A stretch of 64,000 nucleotides of DNA from Rhodosorus marinus (GCA_029953675.1 JAMWBK010000008.1:1-64000), one strand, 5' to 3'. Shown: positions 29,675-39,131, counted from the stretch's first letter. A program made the numbers and translations. Notes: generated from the letters alone by a model not told the origin.

Positions 29675-31261
29675 TCACTGTTGGGAGGCGGGGGGGCAGG
29701 CTTGTAGGTCCATGGCATTGGAGCTTGAAGAGTAGCCAGTGAGTCCGGCAGCAGTGGTTGTAGCCGCCTCGTGGTTGGCTGGGGTCATCTCCAAGTCGGG
29801 GCTGGTGCCAGCTGCAGTCGTTCGCGTGCGTTTCTGTTGGGGCGGCTCCGGGAGGTTAGAGAGGAGCTCCGCGTGCGGGTTGTCCTCTGCAGCGTCCTCC
29901 GGTGGTAGTGGAGGTGTCGCGCTGGAATCACCCGAAGCGGCGACTGCCTCACGGTCTGCCTGTACGGCCTCATCAGGGGTCGAGGCTTGGTGGTCTGCTT
30001 GTGATGCGGCTGCAGACGCGGGGGGTTCCGCGCTCTCCCCGGCTACCACTGGTGGCTGGTGTGCAGTACTTACACGCGCCGGAGCCCGTGCTACCTGTCG
30101 GTTGGTGGTGGTCGAGAGCTGGGGTAGTTCAGGGTCCTCGAAAGGTACCCTGGTGCCGGTGTCAGGTGTCTTCTGGGCGTGGGCATGGATACTGGCCAGA
30201 GTTCGGTCGAGTTCTGCCCGAACGTGGCCGAGCAGGGCCTCCCGAGCGTTGGGGGAGAGGCCCCTACGGCGCTCAACGATCCGCTGGATACGGCGATAGC
30301 GCCGCAGGTTGTGGATCAGGGCCACTCGCGGGTAGTCCTCGGGCCGATGGCGGAGTTTCTCGCGCATACTCAGGTAGTCCATGGAGCTCGCAGAGAGCTT
30401 GACTGCCTGAATGCGTTCGGCTGGGTGGAGGTTGCCGGTAGTGGGGTAGAAGGCGCCTGCGTTCACTGCGTCGCGGACCCGTGGTAGGGCAGTCCGGTGT
30501 GCAATGATGTGCACGTGGTGATCGAAATAATCGAGTTGCAGCAGCGTGTTCTTCTGCAGGCCGGCAAGGCGCTCGATATCCCAGGCGTGGTGGGCCTTGC
30601 TCTTGGTTCCGTCGCGAGGTCGTGCATTGAGTAGCACAAATGCGTCAATATCTTCCTTGCTCTCGAACTCCAGACCTTGAATGCTCGCGAAAAATGATCG
30701 ATTCGCGGCTGCCGGGGTCTGGTTACCTCGGACACGTGTCGACCAACTCATTGGCCGGCTGCTAGGTCGAGGTGTCGGGCGTGTGCGGTCATTGGCTGCT
30801 GCGAGATCGGGATATGCATCAGCATCGAGATCGCGCGCGTCGGGAGATCTGGGGCGGGCTGCTGTGCTGGCGTAGGATGCCGGTTCGTAGACAGGTAGGG
30901 GGCGCGGTGTCTGGGTAGGTCGTTGGGGCGTTGTAGTCAGAGTGTGAAGGAGCTGAGCCTCGTTGCCACTGGCATGGGCTTGTGCAGCAAGTTCCATGAA
31001 TTTCAGCATCAGGGCGTTGTACTTCGTGGCTTTGGCTTGGGGAACGTCGAGGTGTAGTTGCAGCGGTCCACAGCTCATTGAGATCTTCAGATGGTGAGTG
31101 CTGGTGTCCGGCGCCGCAGTAGCAGGTGCAGTTGGGAGAGTAGCAGCAGGATCAGGTTCTCGCCCGGTACAATTTTGGGTAGAAGCATCGTGCATAGGTT
31201 CGTCCGATTGTAGGGGGTTTATGCCACTTCCGTCCGGAGGCAGCGCCTCGGGAAACGTCAT
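29675..31261 (-). CDS. ORF1 protein of family A, lineage A2
   Basis: 528 residues from the ATG at 31261 (MTFPEALPPDGSG). The frame runs further upstream only without an ATG. It aligns along its length with the A1 ORF1: NRSFFASIQGLEFES, KAHHAWDIERLAGLQKN, LQLDYFDHHVHIIAH, then a low-complexity tail. The sequence is clearly diverged from A1, so this is a separate lineage. The TGA stop overlaps an ORF2 ATG (TGATG), and the element ends exactly there in TCTGGGGTTACG. The 5' end is near 31334. Confidence 0.75.
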   Translation of the reverse strand: MTFPEALPPDGSGINPLQSDEPMHDASTQNCTGREPDPAATLPTAPATAAPDTSTHHLKISMSCGPLQLHLDVPQAKATKYNALMLKFMELAAQAHASGNEAQLLHTLTTTPQRPTQTPRPLPVYEPASYASTAARPRSPDARDLDADAYPDLAAANDRTRPTPRPSSRPMSWSTRVRGNQTPAAANRSFFASIQGLEFESKEDIDAFVLLNARPRDGTKSKAHHAWDIERLAGLQKNTLLQLDYFDHHVHIIAHRTALPRVRDAVNAGAFYPTTGNLHPAERIQAVKLSASSMDYLSMREKLRHRPEDYPRVALIHNLRRYRRIQRIVERRRGLSPNAREALLGHVRAELDRTLASIHAHAQKTPDTGTRVPFEDPELPQLSTTTNRQVARAPARVSTAHQPPVVAGESAEPPASAAASQADHQASTPDEAVQADREAVAASGDSSATPPLPPEDAAEDNPHAELLSNLPEPPQQKRTRTTAAGTSPDLEMTPANHEAATTTAAGLTGYSSSSNAMDLQACPPASQQ

Positions 31262-31334
31262 TTCCAAATCAACTCCTTGTAAAACACTCCAAGCTCGCGT
31301 CAATGAACTTAAATTTCAAAGTCCGAAAGCCCTC

Positions 31335-31366
31335 ACCCCAGACTAACCCCAGACTAACGTAACCCC
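31335..31366. repeat. Interstitial telomere repeats (C-rich)
   Basis: CCCCAGACTAACCCCAGACT then AACGTAACCCC, between the A2 5' end and a family C fragment. Confidence 0.85.
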
Positions 31367-31571
31367 TACTGAATATTTGGCGCTCTTGACCATTCATTCA
31401 TTCTTGAGGGGTTTAAGTGTCTCCCTTTGGCGATATTCCAGCGACATGCTTTCCGAGGCGCGCCATCGGCGCCTGGGGTTGCATACTTCCCTCCCTAGTT
31501 ATTAGTTCATCTTCACGCCTTGCGTAGCGCTTCAGGCTATGCTAGTAAAGTCCAGTAAAGTCCAGTCCAGT
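31367..31571 (+). pseudogene. Family C 3' end fragment
   Basis: The last 205 bp of C: TACTGAATATTTGGCG, the frame ending SLPSY, GCGTAGCGCTTCAGGC and AGTAAAGTCC decamers. It lies directly against an antisense A7 fragment at 31572 and is interrupted by a 12-nt family B tail. Confidence 0.8.
31384..31407 (+). mobile_element. 12-nt family B tail with 6-bp target-site duplication
   Basis: TCTTGA at 31384-31389 and 31402-31407 brackets CCATTCATTCAT. The uninterrupted C copy at 23205 has a single TCTTGA at this place, which shows the inserted state directly. Confidence 0.7.
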
Positions 31572-31982
31572 TCAGTCAGGTATGGCCATTCATCTTCATT
31601 GTTCCGGAAGGTGTTTCTCCATGACGAGTAAAACGCGATGGGTTGGACGCGCTTTCGAGTAGCGAAACCCAAACCTCCCCAGCGGCAGGGCAGAGCGATT
31701 TGGTCCGAGATCAGCTCTGCGTACTCATCGTCCTCTACAGCTGTCGTAGCGAGGCCTCCGGTTAGAATTTCCAGGTGATATCTGGTCATCACGTCGGCCT
31801 CGCGTGCCAGATTTCTTCCAAACTCGTATGCGAGGCATCGTAGCACATAGTATAGTCGCGTTTCTGCACAGAACCTGAAGAGGGCAATTTGCGTCGTAAG
31901 CTCCGGTTGTGGGAGCTTGGCGATTTCCGCAAAGAGTTTCTCATGCTTATTTTGCAACCCCCGGCACTCCTGTTCGATATAT
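31572..31982 (-). pseudogene. Family A fragment, lineage A7 copy 1 (thumb region)
   Basis: Encodes KLPQPELTTQIALFRFCAET, CLAYEFGRNLAREAD and LPCRWGGLGFATRKRVQP, ending at YLTEL against the C fragment. It lacks the RT core on one side and zinc motif, RLE and 3' end on the other. Close to A7 copy 2 at 44515-45532. Its 5' break at 31982 abuts telomere repeats. Confidence 0.8.
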
Positions 31983-32016
31983 AACCCCAGACTAACGTAA
32001 CCCCAGACTAACGTAA
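31983..32016. repeat. Interstitial telomere repeats (C-rich, two units)
   Basis: Two CCCCAGACTAACGTAA units, followed by the antisense 3' end of the next A element (CTGTAAGCTTTATTGGGCA). Confidence 0.85.
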
Positions 32017-32098
32017 CTGTAAGCTTTATTGGGCAGCCGCCTAATGCGGCGTAACACTGAGTCTATCACTAACTAGAGAATTACTTACAATAACCCCG

Positions 32099-32977
32099 CT
32101 ACCGGGGTCGCATGCTACGTTCTAAAGAAAAAACAGGGACCACTGGATTGTCCAGCTGGTCCACACGCAGAGCGCCTAGTGCGACTTCTGCGTTCCCCTG
32201 CCAAAGGTGCCTGTTTAGCTGAGCGCGTACGTCGCTCAACTCCTCGCTACGATGTAGGAGGTGCCCCGGAAGACGTGCCACAATCGACAGGAGGCCCTCA
32301 TCAGCGGCTTTCCTGGGATCCCATCGGCGCTTAAGAGTGGTTTTGTTAGTGTTGCGCAGTGATTCCAGGGCCTCCACCAACTCGTCTGGTAAGTCACCTG
32401 CCGCAGGTTCTCGGAAGATTCCTTGGAGTTGGCGCCAGGTAGCCTCGGTGAAAGGAGCCATTTCCGTTGCCTGTAGTCGACGAGCAGCGTCCGAGAGGCG
32501 ACCGAGATGTGCCAGTTTCAGGGCTTGTTTCTTGCGTCCTAAAGCTTGGCGGCGAGTCGCTTCGGTTCCCGGTGGGGCAGTATTCTGCTGCAGTAGGGAC
32601 GCCCTGTCTTCAAGCGCGGTCCAGACAGTATGGAATTCTCCTTCAAGCACATGTGTGACCTGAATACCGATGTCAAGTGCAGAACGTCCTAGCACCAGGT
32701 CTGGAGGTCCGACAAGAAGCAGACTGGCGTTGGCGGGTGCAGCTGTGTCCATGGAAATCTCAAGAGCTGCGCGAAGATGGCGGCTCCAGGTATTGACGTG
32801 GGCACGGGGCACAAAGCGCCGGGTGGGTACCGGGCAGTGTGTTAGGCGCGTCCAGTGCCTTCCTCCTGTCGTAACCTCGTCAACGAAGTCGGTCCAACGT
32901 TTGATCCAGGCTTGTCGCTCCGAGAAGAACAGAGGCTCGTCGCGTCTTCGTTTGATTCCCCATTGTCGTCTGGGCAT
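32099..32977 (-). CDS. Shortened ORF2: N-terminal region fused in frame to the C-terminal tail
   Basis: 292 residues. MPRRQWGIKRRRDEPLFF, the normal A3 ORF2 start with a basic patch, is followed by about 210 residues of the pre-RT region (RLTHCPVPTRRFVPRAHVNT). At IVARLPG (about 32270) the sequence jumps to HLLHRSEELSDVRAQLNRHL, the tail that ends RSMRPR. RT, zinc motif and RLE are missing. The fusion is in frame and has no stop, which may be chance. The start overlaps the ORF1 stop as TAATG at 32975-32979. Confidence 0.7.
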   Translation of the reverse strand: MPRRQWGIKRRRDEPLFFSERQAWIKRWTDFVDEVTTGGRHWTRLTHCPVPTRRFVPRAHVNTWSRHLRAALEISMDTAAPANASLLLVGPPDLVLGRSALDIGIQVTHVLEGEFHTVWTALEDRASLLQQNTAPPGTEATRRQALGRKKQALKLAHLGRLSDAARRLQATEMAPFTEATWRQLQGIFREPAAGDLPDELVEALESLRNTNKTTLKRRWDPRKAADEGLLSIVARLPGHLLHRSEELSDVRAQLNRHLWQGNAEVALGALRVDQLDNPVVPVFSLERSMRPR

Positions 32978-33987
32978 TATTGCGTAGGTGCTTCCTGGCT
33001 GTCCTGTGTGTCCATCGCGTGAGGGGTGGCAGTGTGGTCGGTCTGTGGTGCAGTGTTGCCCTGTGGAACCTCTACGGCTGCCGGAGTCATCTCGGTATCC
33101 TGGCCTGTGCCATCAGTGGATACTCGCGACCGCTTGTGTTGAGGAGGCTCGGGCAGGTTGTAGGGGAGCTCTGTGTGAGGGTTATCCACGGGTGCATCTT
33201 CTTCAGGTACTTAGGCTAGGGGACTACCCGGAGCGTGACTGTCCCACGGGCTGCCTGTGCGTCCCCTGTAAGGGACGAGGCTTCAGAGTCTACGTTCGTG
33301 GCGGCTGCAGACGCTGGGGGTTCCGCACTCTCCCCGGGTACCGTTGGAGTACGTTGTCTGGCTTGTAGGGCTCCTAGTCTGCTCTCCAGGTACTCGTGTA
33401 TCGCTGCGAGAGTGTTGAATGAGAGTTGCCTCCTGCGAAGCCTCGCGCGAATCCGGATAGTCTGTTCAATTGCCCGTTTCAGGGTCTGGGGCCCGATGTT
33501 CGCTGGGGCAATAAGCTGACGTTCGTTATAGCCCAACAGGTTGTCTGTATCCAGTGCCTGGCCGGCAGTGTAGAGAGTCACTTGCCGATCGGGGTGTCTC
33601 TGGGTCAACGATCCGAAAATCCCTGTCCTGAAAACGCCCCTAGAGATGGCGCTCTGCAGAATCGGAATCGCGTCCGGATGGCATAGTAAGCACGCGTGGG
33701 AAGCGATGAAGTCCACGTGCGCCACATTAGAGCTCGGAATCCCCAAGACTCTGCAAAGAACCGTCGTGAAGTGCGATGGGGCTACCTCGTCCATCCGTGG
33801 CGGTCTTACATTCCTCAGGGTCGCCAGTACCGGTTTGGTCTCAGGTCCCCAGGAGGACCCTCCCACTGTGGCCTGCAGCTGTCGCAGCGCGGCCTGATGG
33901 GACTGTGCGCCCGGGCATCGTCCTGCTGGTCGGATTGAGCCTCTGATTCTCGAGCGGGAGCATGTTGGACAGTGCGCTGAGCGTACG
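32977..33987 (-). pseudogene. ORF1 (3' two-thirds) of the internally deleted A3 element
   Basis: Reads TKPVLATLRNVRPPRMDEVA, VDFIASHACLLCHPDA and LGYNERQLIAPANIG, with the acidic tail PHTELPYNLPEPPQ ending at the TAA at 32977-32979. A frameshift near 33205 separates the body from the tail. It is truncated at about 33987, within the motif ACGTACG, directly against the next A 3' end. Confidence 0.75.
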
Positions 33988-34125
33988 TAACCGTAAGCTT
34001 TACTGGGCAGCTGCCTACTGCAGCGCAACACTACGTCTAATCCTATCTAGGGGGAAACTTACTGGAACCCCGCTACCGGGGTCTCATGCTACGTTCAAAA
34101 GAAAAACAGGCACCAGCGGATTCTC
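33988..34125 (-). mobile_element. 138-bp family A 3' end
   Basis: Antisense 3' UTR: GTAAGCTTTACTGGGCAGCT, hairpin CCCCGCTACCGGGG, and a few codons of the tail. Strongly 5'-truncated, and packed directly between two other A copies with only partial telomere bases (CGTAACC). Confidence 0.8.
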
Positions 34126-34818
34126 CGTAACCCCGTAGCCTTTATTCGGCAGCTACCTACCGCAGCGCAACACCACTACTCTATGTTCGCTCTAAACTCA
34201 CTTAGACCCCCTCGCCAGGGGTCTCATCTAGTTCTACTCAAGGGAAACATTGTTCTATCTGCGCGATCTTTCTCGATCGCATGCTCAACTAGCCTAGCAT
34301 TATGCTGCCACAGGATCCGGTTTAATTGACCCCTCACCGACGACAGATGGGAGTCACGATCATGCAGATGCGCCGTCCCTATGCGAAGAAATTCAAGGCT
34401 TGCCTGGCCCATTCGACCAAAAGTTTCAAAAATGAACGGCACAAAAACCACGTCTCGGTTTTCCACCGTCATCACTTCCTTATAATGCAACGCCTTCGCT
34501 TGTCCTGCTTGCTTCACGGCATGCCCGCAACTCCAGCTCGTATGTCTCAACTGATGCCTTTGAAGTGGCGATGTTACCATCACGTCCACCACGTACACGC
34601 AACCGCTCGTCGGGTACCGTGCTAGATACATATCGGGTCGAATTCCGCACCCAGCAAAGAACCCCTGAGGCTCTACTACTATCTCTGTGAAACTGCATAA
34701 GTGTAGCCATCGACTCAGTTCGACTTTCAGCTCATCGTGCCTCTTTGTTCGCATCCCCGATGACGTCCTGCAGTGGTGCAGCCGCTGGATCCCACGCACA
34801 TCGTGTGGTTGCTCGCAG
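34126..34818 (-). pseudogene. Family A fragment, lineage A4-like: RLE and 3' UTR
   Basis: The frame 34224-34799 reads GIQRLHHCRTSSGMRTKRH, then the RLE core, where RPDMYLARYPTSGCVYVVD has one residue inserted relative to A4 (PD-x15-D), then SSVRGQLNRILWQHNA. The 3' UTR hairpin GACCCC/GGGGTC lies at 34205-34223. Truncated in the zinc motif at 34818 against a degenerate telomere unit. Confidence 0.8.
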
Positions 34819-34950
34819 ACCCCAGACTGACATAACCGTAAAATTTACTGGGCAGCTGCCTACTGCAGCGTATCACTAGTGCAAGTACTATCTAGGGAAA
34901 AACCTACGCTAACCCCGCTACCGGGGTCTCATGCTAATTTCGAAAAATAA
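34819..34950 (-). mobile_element. Telomere unit plus family A 3' end abutting a host-like gene
   Basis: CCCCAGACTGACATAACC is followed by an antisense A 3' end (AAAATTTACTGGGCAGCTGC, hairpin CCCCGCTACCGGGG). It ends within the coding end of the repeat-protein gene: the stop codon of that gene lies in element-like sequence. Confidence 0.7.
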
Positions 34951-35404
34951 AAAAAGGGTCAGAAGGGGCGCTGTTATTAGGAAAGTAGATGGTTATCGTA
35001 GTGCTGAGAGCAGCTCCCGGCTCCGCATTCTGAACGACCGTTGCCGGCTCCGCACCCTGAACGACCGTTGCCGGCTCCGCACCCTGAACGACCGTTGCCG
35101 GCTCCGCACCCTGAACGACCGTTGCCGGCTCCGCACCCTGAACGACCGTTGCCGGCTCCGCACCCTGAACGACCGTTGCTGGCTCCGCACCCTGAACGAC
35201 CGTTGCCGGCTCCGTACCCTGAACGACCGTTGCCGGCTCCGCACCCTGAACGACCGTTGCCGGGCCAGCACTCGGAACGAATTTGTGACTGGCAACCTGA
35301 ACGCCCGCCTGATTTTTCTCCGCAAGATGAACTTTCTCGATCAGCGGAACCGCCATCGTGAACCCTAGCACGGCGACAAGAATTAATGCGCTCAACTTCA
35401 TCAT
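34934..35404 (-). CDS. Small secreted protein with nine-residue AEPATVVQG repeats
   Basis: 156 residues from the first ATG at 35404 (MMKLSALILVAVLGFTMAVP), a clear signal peptide cleaved near TMA-VPL. A short linker (IEKVHLAEKNQAGVQVASHK) is followed by about nine near-perfect AEPATVVQG repeats and a tail ending DPFFIFRN. There are no cysteines. The repeats suggest an extended extracellular or wall protein; I do not recognise the family. The last codons and stop resemble the end of family A ORF2, so the natural C-terminus may have been replaced. A minus-strand TATAAGTA box lies at 35577-35584, 175 bp upstream. Confidence 0.65.
   Translation of the reverse strand: MMKLSALILVAVLGFTMAVPLIEKVHLAEKNQAGVQVASHKFVPSAGPATVVQGAEPATVVQGTEPATVVQGAEPATVVQGAEPATVVQGAEPATVVQGAEPATVVQGAEPATVVQGAEPATVVQNAEPGAALSTTITIYFPNNSAPSDPFFIFRN
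35014..35271. repeat. 27-bp coding minisatellite
   Basis: Eight exact-length units, TTGCCGGCTCCGCACCCTGA plus ACGACCG, fill 35041-35256, with partial units on both sides. Single-base variants are few. All units keep frame in the repeat protein. Confidence 0.9.
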
Positions 35405-35444
35405 GTTCAATCCGCTCTCTCTGCAAGGATTAGACAACTTCGGC

Positions 35445-35696
35445 CGACCTTCTACAAGCTCGTTTACTCCCGTCGAAATTCAACCTGAGCTCTTATCACA
35501 ATCCCCGCTTCTGGCAATGTACGACTTGTCACATATCCCTCGACCAACACATCCCAATCCTCAGCAAGCATCGCTTTACTTATAACAAAAACAAAAACCC
35601 CAGATCACATATCCTCGCAAAGACCGTGGACGTTGTGAGCGGGCATTCCTGCAAGATGGCGAGAGCACTATGTGTACCTCGTTCCGTCAATAACAA
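35445..35696. other. Upstream region of the repeat-protein gene; inverted copy at 37395-37515
   Basis: Holds the minus-strand TATA-like box. 35495-35640 recurs in reverse complement at 37395-37515, where GTAAAGCGATGCTT and GAGGGATAT can be followed in both. The gene's promoter region has thus been copied in inverted orientation 1.9 kb away. Confidence 0.6.
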
Positions 35697-36590
35697 TGAC
35701 CTGAGTGACTACAACCTCCACGCGGTCAAAATCTATTGACTATAACCATCAGTGCTCACCGGGTGGAGAGTTTGGTCTCGCATTTGGAGTTTCTGATTTG
35801 TTCGGAAATGCGAGTAATTCTCGAATCATGAGGCTAGTGGTTATTTACCGTCTGCGGGAGAGCGCAGTGGAACTACCGCGGCAACGATGAGACGTCGCAA
35901 AGAAGTGAAATATGCGGGGGCCTGATCTTCCGCTGGAATACGAGCTTCGGCTTTTCATCATACCTTGATACCTGTTTTGGTCATTGAGTGTTTTGGGTTT
36001 ATTAACTCCGTTGGTTCTCGTTGGATTCGGGATTTGTTCCACGAGTGCCGTGACCGTGTCTCCTCGTTGTTTACCCGTCCAAGTTTCCTGCAATAACCTG
36101 AGTGACTGCAACCTCCGCGCTGCCAAAAACTCCTGACTGTAACCATCAGTGCTCACCGGGTGGAGAGTTTGGTTCTCCCACTTGGAGTTTCTGATTTGCT
36201 CTAATTCTCGAATCGTCAGGCTAGTCGTTATTTACCGGCTGCGGGAGAGCGCAGTGGAACCACCGCGACAACGATGAGACGTCGCAAAGAAGTGAAATAT
36301 GCTGCGGCCTGATCTTCCGCTGGAATACGAGCTTCGGCTTTTCCTCATGCCCCGATACCTGTTTTGGTCATTGAATGTTTTGGGTTTATTGATTCCGCTG
36401 GTTCTCGTTGGATTCGGGAGTTGTTCCGCGAACGCCGTGACCGTTTCCCCTCGTTTTGTTCACCCGTCGAAGTTTCCTGCTGTGTCGCTGTTTCGCTGTT
36501 AGATCCTGGCAATCTTCACGGGATCTAGTCTTTTTTTACCGCGGGGCTTTTTTTTCTGTCCCAGATTATACAAATTACTCAATTTCCTGG
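35697..36590 (+). pseudogene. Two tandem decayed family B 3' parts with duplicated flank
   Basis: Blocks 35697-36091 and 36092-36500 each contain host-like sequence (ACCATCAGTGCTCACCGGGT) followed by a diverged B copy: GGCTGCGGGAGAGCGCAGTG, ATGAGACGTCGCAAAGAAGT, and relics of the final codons. The second ends in a T-rich 3' UTR with CCGCGGGG (to about 36585). All frames are broken. The unit of about 395 bp was duplicated after the insertion. Confidence 0.7.
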
Positions 36591-37622
36591 CGCGATGTAT
36601 TGTTTTTAATGAACTTATCCATAGCCTTGCGTCACTATGCCTTCTGCCATCGTATGCTGAGTGCTCCTTGGGGCATAGGGTTTACTGAAGTTTTGTAAAA
36701 ACTGCAACACAAAGTGCAAAAATAAAGCTGAGATCAGCTGATGTGATTATGAGAAAACGCTGAGGCATTTAGGCTCGCGTTAAGAACGAATGGTTTTATC
36801 GTTAAGAAACGCATAATCAGTCATCACATACGGGAACTATAAGGAGTTCGCTAGGAAAAAGGAAAAGTACCTCATACTAAAGCAAATCTGTTCATCCCTC
36901 CCCGCCCCAAACAAAAAAACTGGTGGTTTTACTTCCATCCACTAAATTTCTGTTTCTAGCGCGGCCACGGACAAATAAGTCTATTAATAGACTTCGAGTC
37001 ACGGTAGAAAATTAGCGCGTTTGGACGCCGTAGAATCTCTTTATTATTAACTAGTATGAAAGTCTCCGAAGCGTGGAGCCTACAGTCCCTCAGGTCATTT
37101 GCTATTGGCGGAACGAGGTACATTTCTGAAAGACGCACCTACTTAATTTCAATAGAAAATAAAATGAGTGGCAAAAAACTACGCTTTTACGTGCGTTAAG
37201 ATCGCTCACCTCCAGCACCCAGTGTTCATACGTCTTACTCAGAAACCAGTCGGTGCTTCCTTGGCGGAGAAATATACCCCGTTCCGCCAATAGCAATGAC
37301 CAAAGTAACTACAACCTCCACGCTGCCTAAACGCACTTTCTGATGGTAAATAGACTCATTTGTGTAGGGAATGAATGAATGAATGGTTTAATCGAACCCC
37401 ATTTTCAAAGGTCGCCGATCTTTGCGAGGATACGTGGTATGGGGTTAAAGTAAAGCGATGCTTTCCGAAGACTGGGATGCGTTGGACGAGGGATATCTGA
37501 CAAGTCGGACATTGGAATCACGCTAGAAAATTTGGGCGTTTGAACGCCGCAGAATCTTCTTATTATTAACCAGTATATCACTCAGGTCATTTGCTATTGG
37601 CGGAACGAGGTACATCTCTGGA
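36591..37622. other. Non-coding DNA with a dispersed 40-bp module and short B tails
   Basis: The module CTATTGGCGGAACGAGGTAC occurs at 37100 and 37582, and in reverse complement near 37278 and 35675, so it is present in both orientations. 37367-37393 is a family B tail (AATGAATGGTTTAATCG) without a clear target-site duplication. No gene recognised. Confidence 0.5.
36778..36808 (-). mobile_element. 13-nt family B tail with 9-bp target-site duplication
   Basis: CGTTAAGAA at 36778-36786 and 36800-36808 brackets CGAATGGTTTTAT, the antisense of the B 3' terminus with one change. Confidence 0.7.
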
Positions 37623-37952
37623 ATGGAAGGAAAGGCGCGTCTGCTTAATGTCAATAGAAAACAAAAGGAGGAGCAAAAACCGCCCTTTCTGATTGTAAAT
37701 AGACTCATTCGGGTACGGCGTAGCGAGAAAAACATTTTCATTGGTGCTGGTGATGAGAACAGAATTAGCGCTTGGAAGCTCAAAGGTTCTTCAATGGAGG
37801 TTATCTCAGCTTCTTACCTGGGCAGGTTCCAGAGTGGGTCTTCAGGGAGCAACTTTGGAGCTGTCATATTTAGTAAGGGTCTAGTGTGCGTGAGTGCCAC
37901 TCTTGCTGAACGTGTCCAGGTTGTATTCTATCCTGGAGATATTTTTGGGTGA
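37623..37952 (+). CDS. Unknown 109-residue ORF running into a family A 3' end
   Basis: MEGKARLLNVNRKQKEEQKP then GSSGSNFGAVIFSKGLVCVS, ending at 37952, one base before an A4-type 3' end begins. No motif recognised and no membrane segment. It may be a scrap of a host gene. The first 60 bp overlap the dispersed 40-bp module region, which argues against a conserved N-terminus. Confidence 0.35.
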   Translation: MEGKARLLNVNRKQKEEQKPPFLIVNRLIRVRRSEKNIFIGAGDENRISAWKLKGSSMEVISASYLGRFQSGSSGSNFGAVIFSKGLVCVSATLAERVQVVFYPGDIFG

Positions 37953-38062
37953 AAATGTTTTTTGTACCGGAGACCCCTGGACAGGGGGTCTAAGTGAGTT
38001 TAGCGCGACACAGAGTAGTGGTATTGCCCTGCAGTAGGTAGCTGCCTAATAAAGTCTATGGT
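37953..38062 (+). mobile_element. Family A (A4-type) 3' end without a telomere unit
   Basis: Hairpin GACCCC/GGGGTC at 37972-37990, then TAAGTGAGTTTAGCG and TAGCTGCCTAATAAAG. Other copies are followed by telomere repeat; this one runs into unrelated DNA (GTGACAAGATGGGG), so the distal side has been replaced. Confidence 0.7.
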
Positions 38063-38204
38063 GACAAGATGGGGAAGCAGTTCTGTGGAGATGGTGAAGC
38101 ATCTATAGAAGCGTCTAGAAAGCTCTAGCCCCTATCCCTCCGCTTATCGTTAAACCTGAGAGTTCCAGCAGTATTTCGAACAGGACAAGGGATAGAAGAG
38201 CTAG

Positions 38205-38702
38205 TTAAGCTCGACCCTTGCGGACCTCTTCTTCATGCCTGTGCCCTACAGCTCGTACTTTTACGTCTTTCGACTGAGGTCTCGGATCTTCGAATCTGCG
38301 CGTACCACGATGACGTAACATTGCTGGGCACCCCTGACACCCTGGCTCGGGGGCTGACCGCGATCGAAGCGATTGCACGTCGCGTCGGTTTGACTGTGGA
38401 AACAGAAAAATGTCGCTTTCTCCCCCCGAGGGACGTGTCGCTGGCCTCTCTGCCACCCACTCTGCGACTAATCAGCGAACGTGAAGGGTTCGAACACCAC
38501 GGCGTCGGATTGGGGACTGACAACTTTGTCCAAGCTTCCTGCGAGCGAGTTTTGGCACGGCACAAGCAACTTACCGACGCCATTGAGCACCTACCCGACA
38601 GCATACTGGAATCGGCCTGCTTGCTTTCCCACTTTTGTGCCGGTCCCAGACTCAACTACTGGTGGCGCAGCCTGCCTCCAGCTTGGGGCTCGTGGATCAC
38701 GG
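38205..38702 (+). pseudogene. Family C reverse transcriptase fragment
   Basis: Frame LDPCGPLLHACALQLVLLRL, then CAYHDDVTLLG (RT box C with HDD), LTVETEKCRFLPPRD and SACLLSHFCAGPRLNYWW. Both ends are cut. It shows that C encodes an RT of the same kind as A and B. It is joined tail-to-tail with an antisense A fragment at 38703. Confidence 0.8.
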
Positions 38703-39131
38703 GCTCGCCAGCCACAGAGCGTCGGTGAGTCCGCGTTGTCGCTTCCATATCCAAGTCTATACACTGGTGCGAGCTCCGGCAAGTGTTCGTCCACCAGTTG
38801 CTTGGCAAGGCGTCGGTCGATGCGATTAAAGGCATTCTCAAGGTCTAGGCGAAGGACCACCGAATCGGCTTCGCATGACAAATGGGCCTGGATCGCGTGA
38901 AGGGAGCGTTCGCACCCGCCACTTACTCCAATACCCAGTTGTATGGGCACCCAGGAGCTCACGCACCCTGTCCATAACCGCGTGAAGAGTCCATTGCGTT
39001 GCTACCTTGCGCAAAACTTCTGGTACTCCGATAGGGCGAACTCCGGGATGCTCCTGCGGCACTGAACCCTTGTTAGGCTTCGTGAACGGCAGGAGTCGAC
39101 TACTGCGAAGGGCGCGGGTCAGAGCCGGTAA
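38703..39131 (-). pseudogene. Family A reverse transcriptase fragment
   Basis: Encodes ALRSSRLLPFTKPNKGSVPQ, EVLRKVATQWTL, IQLGIGVSGGCERSLHAI and LRLDLENAFNRIDRRLAKQL (RT box A), ending GWRARDP. A frameshift lies near 38945. Close in sequence to the RT at 60063-61751. Its 5' side abuts a telomere unit. Confidence 0.8.

Larger units (their letters stand above)
32017..33987 (-). mobile_element. Internally deleted family A element, lineage A3 (no RT, no RLE)
   Basis: It has a proper 3' end and hairpin, a shortened ORF2, and ORF1 back to about codon 125 of the A3 type, where it is 5'-truncated. The internal deletion removes all RT and endonuclease coding yet keeps ORF2 open. Such a copy could spread only with proteins from another element. 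Confidence 0.8.

Noticed and set aside
34934-35437. Plus-strand proline-rich repeat ORFs over the minisatellite
   Set aside because: A 27-bp repeat leaves several frames open; only the minus-strand frame has a signal peptide and a sensible start.
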